Source: CAJQGY01 sp964523375
GTDB lineage: Bacteria; Pseudomonadota; Gammaproteobacteria; Magnimaribacterales; D2472
Reading direction: 5' to 3'
NCBI GenBank assembly: GCA_964523375.1
Contig: CAZFYG010000008.1
Span: 1-54,682, forward strand
Length of the DNA: 54,682 nt
The translations under genes were made by a program, and so were the position numbers. The notes under the pieces were generated by a model. The model had not been told where the DNA came from and did no database searches. It saw only the letters and a list, made by a program, of their open reading frames with translations. Below, piece by piece: positions 1-8,493 of the stretch (position 1 is the stretch's first letter; every line of letters starts with the position of its first letter).

Positions 1-435
1 CGTATTTATATTATCTTTACTAGTGGATTTAGTTACATGTGCTATAACAATTGTATGAGTATGATAGGGAATTAGTTTATCTACCTTACAAAAAATATTT
101 GCCTGTGCATTTGCAAGATAAGGAACCAATTCGGTATCCCAATTAGGATCATCGAATCTTTGGTCATGCATAGCTTCGCTTGAACAAACATTTGATATGT
201 TTTGTTGGTCTTTTTTCAATAAGTTAATACAAAAATCTGTTCCTTCTATAAGGGAAGAGTGTATTTTTGAGTCCTTATTTATACACACAAGCAGACTTGG
301 AGGATCCATAGATATAGATGTTACAGATGAAACAGTAATTGCATTACAATTTCCATCTTCTGTTTTATTGGAAAGAACACTTACAGAGTATATATAACTC
401 CTCATTGCTAACCTAAAATTATCTTGAATGCTCAT
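1..435 (-). CDS. Flavin reductase-like FMN-binding domain protein (partial, 3' end outside window)
   Basis: This reading frame is open from an ATG at 435 to the window edge (145 codons, no stop), so the C-terminus is missing. The translation starts MSIQDNFRLAMRSY and continues with NAITVSSVTSISMDPPSL. This is the N-terminal FMN-binding signature of the flavin reductase (RutF/HpaC-like) split-barrel family, which reduces FMN or FAD with NAD(P)H, often for a partner monooxygenase. No partner is visible on this side. The gene diverges from rsmD across 68 bases. A perfect TATAAT lies 6 nt before the ATG and there is no Shine-Dalgarno sequence, so the mRNA may be leaderless. The family call is fairly firm; substrate and partner are unknown. 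Confidence 0.75.
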   Translation of the reverse strand, partial: MSIQDNFRLAMRSYIYSVSVLSNKTEDGNCNAITVSSVTSISMDPPSLLVCINKDSKIHSSLIEGTDFCINLLKKDQQNISNVCSSEAMHDQRFDDPNWDTELVPYLANAQANIFCKVDKLIPYHTHTIVIAHVTKSTSKDNINT

Positions 436-441
436 GGATGA

Positions 442-447
442 ATTATA
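442..447 (-). promoter_or_regulatory. -10 box of the flavin reductase gene, leaderless spacing
   Basis: Reading the minus strand, TATAAT is followed by six bases (TCATCC) and then the ATG at 435. Transcription would start at or next to the start codon. No convincing -35 is seen. The assignment is inferred from spacing and from the same arrangement at other genes in the window. Confidence 0.5.
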
Positions 448-490
448 CTTTGGATAAAGATTATATTTATGATTAATTTTGCACACACAT

Positions 491-496
491 TATACA
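491..496 (+). promoter_or_regulatory. Candidate -10 box of the rsmD-hemC-hemD operon
   Basis: TATACA lies seven bases before the rsmD ATG at 504. No Shine-Dalgarno sequence sits in between, which fits a leaderless transcript. The -35 region is weak, and the sequence is AT-rich, so chance matches are possible. Confidence 0.4.
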
Positions 497-503
497 AAAA
501 GAT

Positions 504-1055
504 ATGAATAGCATAAGAATATCTGGAGGCTTGCTTAAAGGTAAAAAAATTGATTTTGACTACAGAGATAATTTAAGGCCAACAACTAATAAGCTGAAAG
601 AAATATTATTTAACTGGATTCAATTTGATATAACTGATAACTACATATGCTTGGATCTTTTTGCTGGAACTGGTTCTATGGGTGTAGAGGCAATTTCTAG
701 GGGTGCAAGTAAGGTATTTTTTATTGAGTTAAACAAGAAACATTACCAAAATATAAAGAAGAATATATCTAAACTAGATCTTCAAGATAATGCAAAATTG
801 GTTTTTAGAGACTCTTTCTCTTGGATCCAAAAAAATGATTTATCTAAATTTGATCTAATAATCATTGATCCTCCATTTGAAAAAGGGTTCGAAGAAAAGA
901 TCTTAAAGCAAATTTTAAAAAAAAATGAGCTAAAGAAATCCTGTAAAATATATATCGAATATAGCAAATTCGTTGATTTAGAATTACCAAATACTGTGAA
1001 TGTAATAAAGGAAAAAAAACTTGGAGATGTAAGAGCTTTGCTTATTGAAATATGA
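504..1055 (+). CDS. rsmD: 16S rRNA (guanine(966)-N(2))-methyltransferase RsmD
   Basis: RsmD transfers a methyl group from S-adenosylmethionine to N2 of G966 in helix 31 of 16S rRNA in the small subunit. The 183-residue protein has the expected order. An N-terminal RISGGLLKGKKI stretch is followed by LRPTTNKLKEILFNW. Next come the SAM-binding motif I LDLFAGTGSMGVEAISRGA (about residues 50-68) and the catalytic motif IV DPPF (about residue 122). Length matches the family (about 180-200). The stop overlaps the hemC start by 4 bases (ATGA), which indicates translational coupling. rsmD is often beside coaD in gammaproteobacteria, but here coaD is far away beside mutM. Confidence 0.95.
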   Translation: MNSIRISGGLLKGKKIDFDYRDNLRPTTNKLKEILFNWIQFDITDNYICLDLFAGTGSMGVEAISRGASKVFFIELNKKHYQNIKKNISKLDLQDNAKLVFRDSFSWIQKNDLSKFDLIIIDPPFEKGFEEKILKQILKKNELKKSCKIYIEYSKFVDLELPNTVNVIKEKKLGDVRALLIEI

Positions 1056-1948
1056 AAATAAGAATAGGGACAAGAAAATCAGAATTGGCATTATTTCAAG
1101 CAAACTTTGTTAAGAAAAAAATTATTGGCCTTGGCCATGAGGTAGAGATTATTCCTATTATTTCTGAGGGCGATGTAACAGATGGGCCCCTTCATGAAAT
1201 TGGCGGGAAGGGTCTTTTTGTTAGTACTCTTGAAGATGCGTTATTAAAAAATAAGATTGATTGCGCTGTACATAGCCTCAAGGACATGCCAGCAAAAATG
1301 AATAAAGAGTTTACCTTGGCTGCTGTAATTGAAAGAGAGAGCTATGCTGACATATTGGTAAAAAAGAATAATATTCTGTTTAATGAAATGCCAAAAGGCT
1401 CCATTATTGGAACTTCGAGCCCAAGAAGAGCAGCTCAAATTTTAAGTTTAAACAAAAATATAGATATACAGCCTATAAGAGGGAACATAGCAACAAGACT
1501 AGACAAGCTCCAGAATGAAAGCTTTGATGCAATAGTTGTTGCTAGTGCGGCCCTAAATAGACTCAATATAAAATGTGAATTCTCTGAAAAGTTCAATTTA
1601 AAAGACATGGTCCCGGCGGCCTCACAGGGCTATATTGGTATTCAGTGTTTAAATAAAGAACATGATGTTAATAAGGCTATAAGTTCTATTAATTCTGGAA
1701 TTGATATGATGCTTGCTGAGGCAGAGCGGAGTTTTGTAGAGGCTTTAGATGGTTCATGTATATCTCCAATATGCATACTGTGTGAGCATAAAAACGATGA
1801 GGTAAATATTATTGCAAAAGTTCTTTCAGTAGATGGCCAAAAAGAAATTTTGCATAAAACACAAACAAATTTATCTAATCTAAATGAGGAGATGGAAAGA
1901 CTAATAGATCTCTTCGAAAGAAAGGGCGCGAAGTCGCTTATTTTATGA
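1052..1948 (+). CDS. hemC: Porphobilinogen deaminase (hydroxymethylbilane synthase)
   Basis: HemC condenses four porphobilinogen units into hydroxymethylbilane, the linear tetrapyrrole precursor of haem, in the cytoplasm. Visible signatures are the N-terminal RIGTRKSELALFQA, the HSLKDMP segment (residues 74-80, with the catalytic Asp), TSSPRRAAQ, PIRGNIATRLDKL, and GSC at residue 236, the cysteine that carries the dipyrromethane cofactor. At 298 residues it is near family length. It overlaps rsmD and hemD by 4 bases at each end, so the three genes are one translationally coupled unit. hemB, the preceding pathway step, lies on the opposite strand at 4242-5231. Confidence 0.96.
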   Translation: MKIRIGTRKSELALFQANFVKKKIIGLGHEVEIIPIISEGDVTDGPLHEIGGKGLFVSTLEDALLKNKIDCAVHSLKDMPAKMNKEFTLAAVIERESYADILVKKNNILFNEMPKGSIIGTSSPRRAAQILSLNKNIDIQPIRGNIATRLDKLQNESFDAIVVASAALNRLNIKCEFSEKFNLKDMVPAASQGYIGIQCLNKEHDVNKAISSINSGIDMMLAEAERSFVEALDGSCISPICILCEHKNDEVNIIAKVLSVDGQKEILHKTQTNLSNLNEEMERLIDLFERKGAKSLIL

Positions 1949-2658
1949 TTGTAAATACTCGTCCCGCATCTTTATCTGAAAATATCAATCTTCTTGCAAG
2001 AGATCAAATGCTAGATATGAAAAATATCCATCTATCCATACTAGAGCCAAATGAAAGTTCTTTGGATAATCAGAGATTTGATTTGTATGTAGGCAAAATT
2101 TCAGCTTACAAGAATATTATTTTTACCAGTCAGTCTGCAGTAAAATTTGGTTCAAAAATTCTTAATTTGAGAGATCTTTCTAAAGTATTTGATGGTGAGG
2201 TCTATTCAATTGGTCCAGCCACATCTCTAGAACTTCAAAAAATAGGAATTAATCCAGTAGTTGCACAGTCCCATAATTCTGAGGGGTTATTAGGGACAAT
2301 TAAAAATAAAGTAGGCAGGAGTTTATTGTTTTGTGGCAAAAACTCTAGAGGTTATTTAAAAGATAATTTAACAAATTTAGATGTAATCGATTGCTATGAC
2401 CTAGTATTCAATGCAAGTGAATTAAACCAACTGGATGAGAGTGATGAAATTATTCTTGTATATAATTTCAAAACATTAGATTTCATTGTTTCGTCGCTAG
2501 ATATAGAAATTTTAAATTCCAAAGTTTTTATTGTTGCTTCTAATAGAATTTTAGAGCAATTAAAAGAGTCTAGAAAAAATATTGAGGGTCTTAAGGTATA
2601 CGTTGCAGACGAGCCAAGTGACCTTCAGATGCTTAAAAAAGCATCAAGCTTTATCTAG
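1945..2658 (+). CDS. hemD: Uroporphyrinogen-III synthase
   Basis: HemD closes hydroxymethylbilane to uroporphyrinogen III with inversion of ring D. The family is poorly conserved. Support here comes from position right after hemC (4-base overlap), from length (237 residues; family about 240-250), and from typical segments: MIVNTRPASLSE at the N-terminus, IIFTSQSAVKFG, YSIGPATSLELQKIG, and a late LLFCGKNSRGYL. The last 8 bases overlap the end of rho, which is read from the other strand. There is no room for a terminator between the two genes. The downstream hemX/hemY genes found in many enterobacteria are absent. Confidence 0.88.
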   Translation: MIVNTRPASLSENINLLARDQMLDMKNIHLSILEPNESSLDNQRFDLYVGKISAYKNIIFTSQSAVKFGSKILNLRDLSKVFDGEVYSIGPATSLELQKIGINPVVAQSHNSEGLLGTIKNKVGRSLLFCGKNSRGYLKDNLTNLDVIDCYDLVFNASELNQLDESDEIILVYNFKTLDFIVSSLDIEILNSKVFIVASNRILEQLKESRKNIEGLKVYVADEPSDLQMLKKASSFI

Positions 2659-3805
2659 TCTTTTTACCATTACCAGATTTCATAGAAGTAAAGAACTCAT
2701 CGTTTGTTTTAAATGATTTGAGTCTGTCAATTAAGAATTGAATACCTTGAGTATCTTCCATCTCATCTAATATTTTTCTTAAAACCCACATTCTTTGAAG
2801 CTCATCATCAGCTGTAAGTAAGTCCTCTCTTCTGGTTCCAGAACGTCTAATGTTGATGGCAGGGTATATTCTTTTTTCAGCAATCTTCCTCTCTAAATGT
2901 ATCTCCATGTTGCCCGTACCTTTAAATTCTTCATAAATAACTTCATCCATTTTTGAGCCAGTATCAACCAGAGCAGTAGCTAAAATGGTTAGACTTCCGC
3001 CCTCTTCTAAGTTTCTTGCAGCACCAAAAAATCTTTTTGGTCTTTCAAGAGCATTTGAATCAACACCACCACTTAAAATTTTACCTGAAGCGGGCTGAAC
3101 AGAGTTATAAGCCCTTCCTAAACGAGTGATAGAGTCTAAAAGTATTACAACATCTTTCTTATGCTCAACAAGTCTTTTTGCTTTNNNNNNNNNNNNNNNN
3201 NNNNNNNNNNNNNNNNNNNNNNNNNNNNNNNNNNNNNNNNNNNNNNNNNNNNNNNNNNNNNNNNNNNNNNNNNNNNNNNNNNNNCCCCTTTGGCCCTTTC
3301 CTATAGGTGCTATTAAATCAATAATTCTTGATGAAAGATCTTCTTTGGAGCCACTACCTTGTTCAAGGGAAAGTCTTTCATTTGGAAATAATGGAGTTAG
3401 GTTTTCAAATAAAATCTTGTTTTTTGTTTTTCTTGGGTCTTCACCATTAATAGTATCAACCTGAATTAACGCAAAGTATCTTTCCTTATCTTTAGGGGTT
3501 CTAATTTTCCCAGCAACAGAATCTCCCTTTCTTAGATTAAATTTTCTTATTTGGCTAGGCGAAACATATATATCATCTTCACCTGCGCAATATGAGCCCT
3601 CAGGAGATCTTAAAAAACCAAAACCATCATTTAATATTTCTAAAACACCGCCACCATATATATCAACACCTTCAGAAGCTTTGAATTTAAAAATCTTGAA
3701 TATTATTTCTTGTTTTTTAAGCCTGCCCACATCTTCTAATCCAAGGTCTTTTGCAATATCAACGAGCTCGCTGATTGGTTTAACTTTAATTTCGGTTAGG
3801 TTCAT
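2651..3805 (-). CDS. rho: Transcription termination factor Rho (interrupted by assembly gap)
   Basis: Rho is a hexameric RNA-dependent ATPase and helicase that ends transcription at C-rich sites. Seen in order are the N-terminal helical domain (MNLTEIKVKPISELVDIAKD), the cold-shock-like RNA-binding domain with DGFGFLRSPEGSY, the APIGKGQR lead-in to Walker A, a run of N, then KAKRLVEHKKDVVILLDSIT, the FFGAARNLEEGGSLT segment and KGTGNMEIHL. Walker A and B themselves fall inside the gap. E. coli Rho has about 75 residues between GQR and KAKR, against 34 unknown codons here, so the true gene is about 40 codons longer. The start has a good AGGG 8 bases upstream. The neighbour trxA is a classic rho partner. 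Confidence 0.95.
   Translation of the reverse strand: MNLTEIKVKPISELVDIAKDLGLEDVGRLKKQEIIFKIFKFKASEGVDIYGGGVLEILNDGFGFLRSPEGSYCAGEDDIYVSPSQIRKFNLRKGDSVAGKIRTPKDKERYFALIQVDTINGEDPRKTKNKILFENLTPLFPNERLSLEQGSGSKEDLSSRIIDLIAPIGKGQRXXXXXXXXXXXXXXXXXXXXXXXXXXXXXXXXXXKAKRLVEHKKDVVILLDSITRLGRAYNSVQPASGKILSGGVDSNALERPKRFFGAARNLEEGGSLTILATALVDTGSKMDEVIYEEFKGTGNMEIHLERKIAEKRIYPAINIRRSGTRREDLLTADDELQRMWVLRKILDEMEDTQGIQFLIDRLKSFKTNDEFFTSMKSGNGKKTR
3185..3284. other. Assembly gap of exactly 100 N inside rho
   Basis: The run is exactly 100 unknown bases, the usual placeholder for a gap of unestimated length. Both flanks are Rho in the same reading frame, so they belong together. Comparison with E. coli Rho suggests that about 223 bases are really missing, not 100. 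Confidence 0.97.
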
Positions 3806-3921
3806 TTGGTTTCCCTATGTATTAGTTATATTTGGATTTTTGAGAATTATTGGAAATATATAAATCAGATCTTTAAAAAATCATAAATCTTTTTGAGCAA
3901 AGATGCAAAACAAATGACTTC

Positions 3922-4242
3922 TTATTTAGCTTTTGTAATAAATTCTTCAAGTTGCTGCTTAGTCAAGGCTCCGACTTCTGTGCCAATAGCCTCACCATTT
4001 TTAAAAAGCATTAGTGTTGGTATCGACCTAATACCATATTTCACTGCCGTATCTCTGTTAGAGTCAACGTCCATTTTACAAACCATAATATCTGTATTTT
4101 CGTTAGCTATCTCTTGAACTGTAGGAGCTAGTTGTTTGCAAGGCCCGCACCATTCTGCCCAAAAATCAACCAATACAGGTTTATCGGAATTTAATACATC
4201 AGTATCAAAGTTATCTTGGTTTACTATATTTACATTACTCAT
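3922..4242 (-). CDS. trxA: Thioredoxin 1
   Basis: TrxA is a small cytoplasmic disulfide reductase that passes electrons from thioredoxin reductase to target proteins. The 106-residue sequence has the classic fold, with PVLVDFWAEWCGPCKQLAP carrying the active-site WCGPC (Cys32 and Cys35), the cis-proline region IRSIPTLMLFKNG, and length equal to the family norm (105-109). Its ATG overlaps the hemB stop in a TAATG arrangement, so it is coupled to hemB. rho lies 116 bases downstream on the same strand; trxA-rho synteny is common in proteobacteria. Confidence 0.96.
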   Translation of the reverse strand: MSNVNIVNQDNFDTDVLNSDKPVLVDFWAEWCGPCKQLAPTVQEIANENTDIMVCKMDVDSNRDTAVKYGIRSIPTLMLFKNGEAIGTEVGALTKQQLEEFITKAK

Positions 4243-5231
4243 TATTTGTTTAACTCCTTGGAAATTTCTTTTGCTGCATATGTAAGAATTGCATCTGCAC
4301 CTGCTCTTTTAAAGCATAAAATTGATTCTAGCATAACTTTCTTATCTAACAAGCCATTCTCAATAGCATGCTTCAACATGCTGTATTCTCCGCTAACTTG
4401 ATATGCGAATGTTGGAATTTGAAATACTTCCTTAACCTTAGATATTATGTCTAAGTAGGGCATACCTGGTTTTACCATTACCATGTCTGCACCTTCATTA
4501 ATGTCCATTGCAACCTCATGGATAGCCTCATCAGAGTTTGCTGATGACATTTGATAGGAAGATTTAGAACTATTGCCAAGTTTAGAAGATGATTTCACTG
4601 CTTCTCTAAAAGGACCGTAAAAGCTAGAACTATATTTAGCTGCGTAAGACAAAATAATAGTATTTTTAAAGTTGCTTTCCTCTAATGCCTCTCTTATAAA
4701 TTTTACTCTTCCATCCATCATGTCAGACGGAGCAATAATGTCTGCTCCAGCATTTGCTAGACATAACGCCTGTTTTACAAGAGCGCTTACCGTTGAATCA
4801 TTATCTACATAGCCATCAATAAGAACTCCGTCATGGCCATGATTTGTATAAGGATCTAAAGCGACATCAGAGATAATAATTAAATCTGGATAATGTTCTT
4901 TGATAAGTTTTATAGCAGAGCATGCTAAGTTATTTTCATTGAAAGCCTCTGAGCCTGCTTCATCACGCTTTAATGAATCAATTACAGGAAAGATTGCTAT
5001 GGATTTTATGCCCAGTTCGCATATCTCGCGAACTTCTTTTATTAAAACATCTAGCCCATATCTAAAGACATTTGGCATCTTGTCAATCTCTTCAATTCCA
5101 TCAGAGTCTTTTACAAAAATAGGCTGTATCAGATCATCTGTTGTGATTTTATTTTCATCAACAATATCTCTTATAAAAGAGTTTGATCTAAGCCTTCTTA
5201 ATCTTGTGAGTGGAAATTTTCTATTTAACAT
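4242..5231 (-). CDS. hemB: Delta-aminolevulinic acid dehydratase (porphobilinogen synthase)
   Basis: HemB joins two 5-aminolevulinate molecules into porphobilinogen, the step before HemC. The 329-residue protein has the N-terminal RKFPLTRLRRLR motif, DLIQPIFVKD, DVALDPYTNHGHDG, the loop APSDMMDGR, the Schiff-base region around SYAAKYSSSFYGPFREA, and the second catalytic Lys in MVMVKPGMPYLDI. The region DVALDPYTNHGHDGVLIDGY lacks the triple-cysteine zinc site (family form DVCLC...C), which suggests a Mg-dependent form. That is an inference from the missing cysteines. It sits 2 bases after ilvD and its stop overlaps the trxA start. Confidence 0.96.
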   Translation of the reverse strand: MLNRKFPLTRLRRLRSNSFIRDIVDENKITTDDLIQPIFVKDSDGIEEIDKMPNVFRYGLDVLIKEVREICELGIKSIAIFPVIDSLKRDEAGSEAFNENNLACSAIKLIKEHYPDLIIISDVALDPYTNHGHDGVLIDGYVDNDSTVSALVKQALCLANAGADIIAPSDMMDGRVKFIREALEESNFKNTIILSYAAKYSSSFYGPFREAVKSSSKLGNSSKSSYQMSSANSDEAIHEVAMDINEGADMVMVKPGMPYLDIISKVKEVFQIPTFAYQVSGEYSMLKHAIENGLLDKKVMLESILCFKRAGADAILTYAAKEISKELNK

Positions 5232-5233
5232 AT

Positions 5234-6889
5234 TTAATCAGTAACAGCGCCAAGGCTTGCAGATTTTACACTTTTTGCATATTTTGACAAAACTCCTTTT
5301 GATGGAGGTGTTTTTGGATTCTTCCATAAGGCAAGTCTTGAGTTAATTTCATCATCATTAATATTTAATGTCAGTTGGTCATTGTCAGCGTCAATTGTAA
5401 TTCCATCACCATCTTCAATGATAGCGATAACCCCGCCATCAGCAGCTTCAGGAGTTATATGCCCAACAACAAAACCATGAGTTCCACCAGAAAATCTTCC
5501 GTCGGTAATAAAAGCAACTTCATTGCCTAGGCCTTGGCCCATTATTGCAGAAGTAGGTTTAAGCATTTCTCTCATACCAGGTCCGCCCTTAGGACCCTCA
5601 TACCGAATAACTACTACGTCACCAGCCTTTATATCTTTTGAAAGGATTGCCTCAACCCCTTCTTCTTCTGAATTAAACACTCTTGCGGATCCAGTAAATG
5701 ATGTGCCTTCTTTGCCAGTTATTTTTGCAACAGCTCCGTCCTTGGCAAGATTGCCATAAAGTATTCTTAGATGACTATTTTCTTTTATTGGATTGCCAAA
5801 AGCTCTAATAATATCGTTATTTTTATATGGCTTAACATTTTCAAGATTCTCTCCAAGAGTTTTGCCAGTTACTGTAATGCAATCTCCATTTAAGATACCT
5901 TTTTCAAGCATCATTTTCATTAAAGGCTGAATGCCGCCTGTAGCATTAAGCTCGGACATGAAGTGCTTTCCAAAAGGTTTTAAATCAGCCAGTACAGGTG
6001 TTTTTTTACCTATCCTTGTGAAGTCGTCAAGGCAGATTTTAACCCCAATAGCATCAGCCATAGCTATTATATGTAGGACTGCGTTTGTTGAGCCACCAAG
6101 AGCTATGACAACAGCAATAGCATTTTCAAAAGCTTCTTTTGTCATGATATCTGAAGGCTTAATATCATGGTTTAGTAAATTTAGAATTGCTTTGCCTGCG
6201 TCTCTGCAATCAGATTTTTTATCACTCGATACAGCATCTTGGCTACTGCTTCCAGGCAAACTCATTCCCAAAGCCTCTACTGCAGATGCCATTGTATTAG
6301 CGGTATACATCCCACCGCATGAACCCGGGCCTTTAACAGAGATTTTTTCTACATGAATCAGCTCATGCTCAGGAAGATCACCCTTTGAAAATTCACCTGT
6401 TTTCTCACATACTGTAACGTAGTCAGTATTCTCACTACTTGGTTTAATAGAACCTCCATATACAAAAATAGACGGGCGATTTAGCCTTGCCATACCAATA
6501 ATGCAGCCAGGCATATTTTTATCACAGCCCCCAATAGATATAACGCCATCGTAACCAAGGCAGCCAACTACTGTTTCGATTGAGTCTGCAATGACCTCTC
6601 TTGAGACTAATGAATACTTCATTCCTTGAGTTCCCATGGAAATACCATCTGATACTGTTATGGTATTGAATAAAACTCCTTTTCCGCTTGCACTATTTAC
6701 AGCAGTCTCTACGACCTCTGCCAATTCATTTATATGCATATTACATGGTGTTACTTTCGCACCTGTTGATGCAATTCCAACAAGAGGTTTTTTAAAATCT
6801 TCCGAAGTGAAGCCCACTCCTCTGAGCATTGATCTTGAAGCAGATTGATTTGGTCCATCAACTAAATCTTTTGAGTACTTTCTATTCAT
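5234..6889 (-). CDS. ilvD: Dihydroxy-acid dehydratase
   Basis: IlvD dehydrates 2,3-dihydroxy-isovalerate and -methylvalerate to the keto acids that become valine and isoleucine. It needs an Fe-S cluster. The three cluster-binding cysteine regions are visible: TPCNMH (Cys49), GGCDKNMPGC (Cys122), and GSCGGMYTANTM. The C-terminal GRFSGGTHGFVVGHITPEA is also present. At 551 residues it matches the shorter of the two common IlvD lengths (about 550-560 rather than 615). It starts 5 bases after the ABC gene and is followed 2 bases later by hemB, so it may be read from an upstream promoter shared with the ABC ATPase and esterase. No other ilv gene is in the window. Confidence 0.95.
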   Translation of the reverse strand: MNRKYSKDLVDGPNQSASRSMLRGVGFTSEDFKKPLVGIASTGAKVTPCNMHINELAEVVETAVNSASGKGVLFNTITVSDGISMGTQGMKYSLVSREVIADSIETVVGCLGYDGVISIGGCDKNMPGCIIGMARLNRPSIFVYGGSIKPSSENTDYVTVCEKTGEFSKGDLPEHELIHVEKISVKGPGSCGGMYTANTMASAVEALGMSLPGSSSQDAVSSDKKSDCRDAGKAILNLLNHDIKPSDIMTKEAFENAIAVVIALGGSTNAVLHIIAMADAIGVKICLDDFTRIGKKTPVLADLKPFGKHFMSELNATGGIQPLMKMMLEKGILNGDCITVTGKTLGENLENVKPYKNNDIIRAFGNPIKENSHLRILYGNLAKDGAVAKITGKEGTSFTGSARVFNSEEEGVEAILSKDIKAGDVVVIRYEGPKGGPGMREMLKPTSAIMGQGLGNEVAFITDGRFSGGTHGFVVGHITPEAADGGVIAIIEDGDGITIDADNDQLTLNINDDEINSRLALWKNPKTPPSKGVLSKYAKSVKSASLGAVTD

Positions 6890-6894
6890 AATAC

Positions 6895-8493
6895 CTAGCC
6901 TGATGCATAACTTAAGGCAGCATTCAGTAGCCTTTTTGTATAATCTTCTTTTGGAGAATCAAAAACATCTTTAGATGGCCCAGCTTCAATAATTCTTCCT
7001 TGCTTCATTACAAAAATAGTGTCTGACATTGATCTAATAACTTTCAAGTCATGGCTTATAAATAGATACGTTAGAGAGTACTCATTTTGCAAGTCTTTAA
7101 GAAGTTTTATGACCTGTATTTGAATGGAACGGTCTAATGCCGATGTAGGTTCATCTAAGATCATAAATGCTGGACTCATAATAAGTGATCGCGCTATAGC
7201 AATTCTTTGCCTTTGACCTCCTGAAAACTCATGAGGATACTTAGACTTATCAGATGGGTTTATACCCACGTCATTTAATACCTTATCAATTTTTTTATTC
7301 TTCTCTTCTTTAGAGAAAGCAAAGTGGACTCCCAAACCTTCGCCAACTATCTCTCCAATTGTCATCCTTGGAGAAAGTGAACCATAAGGATCTTGGAAGA
7401 TAATTTGAATATCTTTTTTTAATTTTTTTGTTTGTTGTGATGTGTTTTTACCAATATCCTTACCATCGTAAATAATATTGCCTTCATAGGGTATTAAGTT
7501 TGCAATAGCTCTTCCAAGGGTTGATTTTCCAGACCCTGATTCGCCCACAAGGCCAATGGTTGAATTTTCTTTAATCAAAAAAGATATATCTTTTACAGCA
7601 TGAAAAGATTCCTTTTTAAAAGGATTTGACGAAGGTATATTATAAAAAACATTTAAGTTTTGTATTTCTAGCAAAGTTAAATCATTTGTTGAGAAATTTT
7701 CTTTGGGCTGAGGCTCTGCATCTAACAATTTTTGAGTATATTCATGCTGAGGATTTTCAAATACAGTTTTTGTATTTCCCTTTTCAACAATCTTACCATC
7801 TTTCATAACACAAACTTCATCAGAGAACTTTTCCACTAATCCAAGGTCATGTGTAATGAAAAGAATTGACATTCCAAGCTCTTTTTGAAGCTTAGTCATC
7901 AAGTCTAATATCTGGGCTTGTATTGTTACATCAAGAGCAGTAGTTGGCTCGTCTGCAATCAAAAGATCGGGCTTATTAACAAGGGCCATTGCAATCATTA
8001 TTCTCTGCCTTTGACCTCCAGATAGCTCATGTGGATATGCTGTAAACCTTCTATCAACATCATCAATTTCAACTAATCTCATTAAATTTTTAGCTTCATC
8101 ATCAGCCTCAATTTTAGATTTTTTTGAATGAAGAAGAATTGATTCTGTAATTTGATTACCTACTCTATGGTAAGGGTTTAGAGATGTCATTGGCTCTTGG
8201 AAGACCATAGAAATAATATTGCCACGTATTTTAATAAGTTCACTATTTGGTGCATCTATAACCTCCTTATCATTAAAAAGAATTGAGGAAGCCTTTGAGT
8301 AAGAAGCCTGTGGTCTTGGAAGCAATTGAAGAATTGACATTGCCGTTACAGACTTTCCTGAGCCTGATTCACCCACAAGAGCTAGGGTTTGATTTCTTTC
8401 AATATCAAAGCTAATTCCATCAACTGCTAGGAAACTTTTATCTCTTACCTCAAAACTAATACTAAGGTCTTTAACCTTTAAAATTTTACTCAT
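6895..8493 (-). CDS. Double-domain peptide-type ABC transporter ATP-binding protein (YejF/DppD-DppF-like)
   Basis: This 532-residue protein is two ABC ATPase domains in tandem. The first has Walker A GESGSGKS at residues 41-48, signature LSGGQRQRIMIAMAL, and Walker B LLIADEPTTALD. The second repeats GESGSGKS, FSGGQRQRIAIARSL and FMILDEPTSALD. This layout is that of YejF and related oligopeptide/dipeptide/microcin C importers, which fuse what is DppD plus DppF elsewhere. Such ATPases need two permeases and a periplasmic binding protein, and none is in the window. Its start overlaps the end of the esterase gene by 4 bases. The substrate cannot be read from the sequence. Confidence 0.9.
   Translation of the reverse strand: MSKILKVKDLSISFEVRDKSFLAVDGISFDIERNQTLALVGESGSGKSVTAMSILQLLPRPQASYSKASSILFNDKEVIDAPNSELIKIRGNIISMVFQEPMTSLNPYHRVGNQITESILLHSKKSKIEADDEAKNLMRLVEIDDVDRRFTAYPHELSGGQRQRIMIAMALVNKPDLLIADEPTTALDVTIQAQILDLMTKLQKELGMSILFITHDLGLVEKFSDEVCVMKDGKIVEKGNTKTVFENPQHEYTQKLLDAEPQPKENFSTNDLTLLEIQNLNVFYNIPSSNPFKKESFHAVKDISFLIKENSTIGLVGESGSGKSTLGRAIANLIPYEGNIIYDGKDIGKNTSQQTKKLKKDIQIIFQDPYGSLSPRMTIGEIVGEGLGVHFAFSKEEKNKKIDKVLNDVGINPSDKSKYPHEFSGGQRQRIAIARSLIMSPAFMILDEPTSALDRSIQIQVIKLLKDLQNEYSLTYLFISHDLKVIRSMSDTIFVMKQGRIIEAGPSKDVFDSPKEDYTKRLLNAALSYASG

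Noticed and set aside
197..397. Plus-strand 66-codon open frame near the left edge
   Set aside because: It is antisense to the flavin reductase frame, whose protein sequence matches a known family; the plus frame matches nothing.
3126..3464. Plus-strand frame through the N run opposite rho
   Set aside because: It is open only because N codons hide stops and because it mirrors the rho frame.
3893..4117. Plus-strand frame opposite trxA
   Set aside because: Shadow of thioredoxin, whose identity is certain.
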